DNA of 64,000 nucleotides from GCA-002727615 sp964442655 (GTDB taxonomy: Bacteria; Pseudomonadota; Alphaproteobacteria; TMED109): assembly GCA_964442655.1 (NCBI GenBank), contig CAYTZM010000002.1:124001-188000 (forward strand). Direction: 5' to 3'. Shown piece after piece: positions 62,647 through 64,000 of the stretch; the stretch's first letter is position 1, and each line of letters begins with the position of its first letter. The notes under the pieces were generated by a model that was not told the DNA's origin, did no database searches, and saw only the letters and a program-made list of their open reading frames with translations. The translations under genes and the position numbers were made by a program.

Positions 62647-63477
62647 CTGAAAAACAACGATTTTTTATATAATCCAGTAACGGCAATAGATGAGAATAAA
62701 GCACCTAAAGATATTGCTAAGATATTTTTAGATATAAGAAATACTATGGGAATTCCATTAATAACGTCTATTTGGAGAGGTTTAGCAGAAGTAGATGATA
62801 GCCTAAAAAAAGTTTGGAATTTAGCTAGGCCAATATATCTTACCGGAGAACCTGAATATATTTATAAAAATATGTTTAAACAAATATCCTTTTACTCACC
62901 TGCTGAATTAAGACCTGAAGAATTAAAAAAAAACAACTTAAATCAAAAAGATTTAAAAAATATAAAACATATATTAAAGGTCTATAATCGCTCAAATACA
63001 ATGAATTTAATAACCTTATCTGCATTAGTTAAAGTTAATTTTAGTTATGACATAGATATAAAAGAAAAAGAACGCAGTTCTTTAAATTATAAATTACCAG
63101 ATTTACTAGGAAAAAATGAAATTAAAAAAGAAACATGGAAAATTATTAAGCGCGTAAATTTATATGGAACAAGTAATGGATTAAACTCACATGTTGCTAC
63201 TTTATGGAGACATTTAGCTCCTTGGCCTAATTTTTTATTATTAATTGATAAAAATTTAAAACCTTTAAATGAAAATGGACTAATTAACCAATCTTTAAAT
63301 ATTACAGTAGATTATATAAATAATAATGGAATTATCTTAATAAAAAGTAAAAAACTTAATAATGATATAAATAAACTAGCTATTAACATAATTTCTAATT
63401 ATGTAAAATCAAAACACCAAGTAGTGAGAATGGTAACACTAGGTAATATTATAGAAAAATGGATAGAAAAAATTTAA
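62647..63477 (+). CDS. DehI-family (halocarboxylic acid dehalogenase-like) protein with a non-ATG start
   Basis: 276 residues if translation begins at the CTG at 62647, seven bases after AAAAGGA. The family's first conserved block (PVTAIDENKAPKDIAKIFLD then IRNTMGIPLITSIWRGLAE) begins well upstream of the first in-frame ATG (62746), and no ATG, GTG or TTG occurs between. The protein has the two-fold repeat of group I 2-haloacid dehalogenases: MGIPLITSIWRGLAEVDDSL and GLNSHVATLWRHLAPWPNFL. Whether it dehalogenates is unproven; many members are of unknown function. Starting at the ATG instead gives 243 residues without the first block. Confidence 0.7.
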   Translation: MKNNDFLYNPVTAIDENKAPKDIAKIFLDIRNTMGIPLITSIWRGLAEVDDSLKKVWNLARPIYLTGEPEYIYKNMFKQISFYSPAELRPEELKKNNLNQKDLKNIKHILKVYNRSNTMNLITLSALVKVNFSYDIDIKEKERSSLNYKLPDLLGKNEIKKETWKIIKRVNLYGTSNGLNSHVATLWRHLAPWPNFLLLIDKNLKPLNENGLINQSLNITVDYINNNGIILIKSKKLNNDINKLAINIISNYVKSKHQVVRMVTLGNIIEKWIEKI

Positions 63478-63507
63478 TATTAATTAGCAGATTAATATAA
63501 TAGTTTA

Positions 63508-64000
63508 TTAATGATGTGGTCTTGATAAATTGAGGCCATCTTTGTAGATCTCAGTTTTTTCTAACTGACCATTCTCATAATATACTAACCTTTCACCTTC
63601 TAATTTACCATTTACATAATTATTCTTAATCCATAACTGTCCATTCTTATAATAATAAAAAATTTCTCCTTCTAATTTACCACCTTTATAATTTCTTTTT
63701 TCCTTTAACTCACCAGTATCATAATAAGTAAAATACTCTCCTTCTTCCTTATCATTTTTGTAATTTCTTTTATATTTTAATTGACCTTCTTTATAATACT
63801 CTAAATATTCTCCTTCCCATTTACCATTTTTCAAATTAGCTTTTTCTTTTATTTGGCCATTCTCATAATAATATAAAAATTCACCATTTAATTTACCATT
63901 TTTATAATTACCTTTACTCATCAACTGGCCATTCTCATAATATTCTTCCAAATCTCCATGAGGTTTGCCATTTTTAAAATTCCCTATTAAATGTCCAGTA
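63508..64000 (-). CDS. MORN-repeat (YwqK-like) protein, partial at the window edge
   Basis: The frame is open from 64000 to the stop at 63508, so the N-terminus lies outside. At least 163 residues are seen, made of about seven tandem units of roughly 24 residues: ENGQLxxKxNYKNGKxEGExxxYY. This is the MORN_2 variant found in YwqK-type proteins annotated as putative antitoxins. Units are well conserved at NG and G-E and vary in between. No toxin gene is adjacent in the window. Ends HH after a unit-breaking GLNLSRP tail. Confidence 0.82.
   Translation of the reverse strand, partial: TGHLIGNFKNGKPHGDLEEYYENGQLMSKGNYKNGKLNGEFLYYYENGQIKEKANLKNGKWEGEYLEYYKEGQLKYKRNYKNDKEEGEYFTYYDTGELKEKRNYKGGKLEGEIFYYYKNGQLWIKNNYVNGKLEGERLVYYENGQLEKTEIYKDGLNLSRPHH

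Noticed and set aside
63477..63498. Terminator hairpin between the DehI and MORN genes (ATATTAAT/ATTAATAT)
   Set aside because: An 8-bp stem with A-T pairs only and no T-run; expected by chance at this base composition.
1..64000. CRISPR arrays, insertion sequences, prophage genes, rRNA
   Set aside because: Looked for on both strands; no regularly spaced repeats, transposase motifs, phage genes or rRNA sequence were seen.

Overview
The window comes from an AT-rich, gene-dense, streamlined bacterium, most likely a marine alphaproteobacterium. Evidence: a SAM-II riboswitch (a class found almost only in Alphaproteobacteria), a glnB-glnA operon, a HemB without the zinc cysteines, a purC-purS-purQ-purL-BolA-grxD cluster, class II DAHP synthase, a TRAP substrate-binding protein, and valine and glutaryl-CoA catabolism. 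A SAR11-like, AEGEAN-169-like or other low-GC pelagic lineage would fit. The species cannot be named from this sequence alone. Spacers are short, many genes overlap by 1-20 bases, and TTG/GTG starts are common.

Layout. 1-4.8 kb: the tail of a quinone-reductase-like gene, an alpha/beta hydrolase, a SAM-II riboswitch with metY, and a secreted acetamidase-family protein beside a small TAXI-like protein. 4.8-9.8 kb: a GMC oxidoreductase, a sugar-nucleotide epimerase and two glycosyltransferases (cell surface). 9.9-15.5 kb: an orphan lipoprotein TRAP receptor, two thioesterases, a D-threonine-aldolase-like enzyme, a TPR protein and an EmrB-type efflux pump. 15.5-21.7 kb: tRNA-His, a sigma-54-like promoter driving glnB-glnA, parE (missing its TOPRIM DxD motif), pyrC and a small secreted protein. 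21.7-26 kb: glutaryl-CoA dehydrogenase facing a three-gene valine-degradation operon. 26-32 kb: hemB, dusA, then an envelope-signalling locus (beta-barrel, histidine kinase, OmpA lipoprotein, response regulator). 32-36.3 kb: an MDR dehydrogenase, an aldolase-SDR fusion and mtnA, possibly a methylthioadenosine salvage shunt. 36.3-43 kb: purine synthesis, then BolA and glutaredoxin. 43-47 kb: rpsD, trmJ, nadE, pncB. 47-50 kb: a nosR-apbE pair without nosZ. 50-59 kb: DAHP synthase, glutathione reductase, a glycosyltransferase, gabD, a SprT-like peptidase, trhO, a GST and ogt. 59-64 kb: GDP-fucose synthesis, small unknown genes, a Fur-box-controlled small-RNA locus, a DehI-family gene with a non-ATG start, and a MORN-repeat protein running off the window.

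The most interesting item is at 62.4-62.6 kb. A 21-bp double Fur box abuts a near-consensus sigma-70 promoter (TTGACA, 17 nt, TATATA). Downstream lies a non-coding stretch of about 127 nt ending in a strong intrinsic terminator. It folds into three hairpins, each exposing a CCUCC (anti-Shine-Dalgarno) motif in its loop. This looks like an iron-starvation small RNA with a triple anti-SD design. Second is the in-frame loss of the metal-binding DxD of ParE. Third is the three-helix expression platform behind the SAM-II aptamer.
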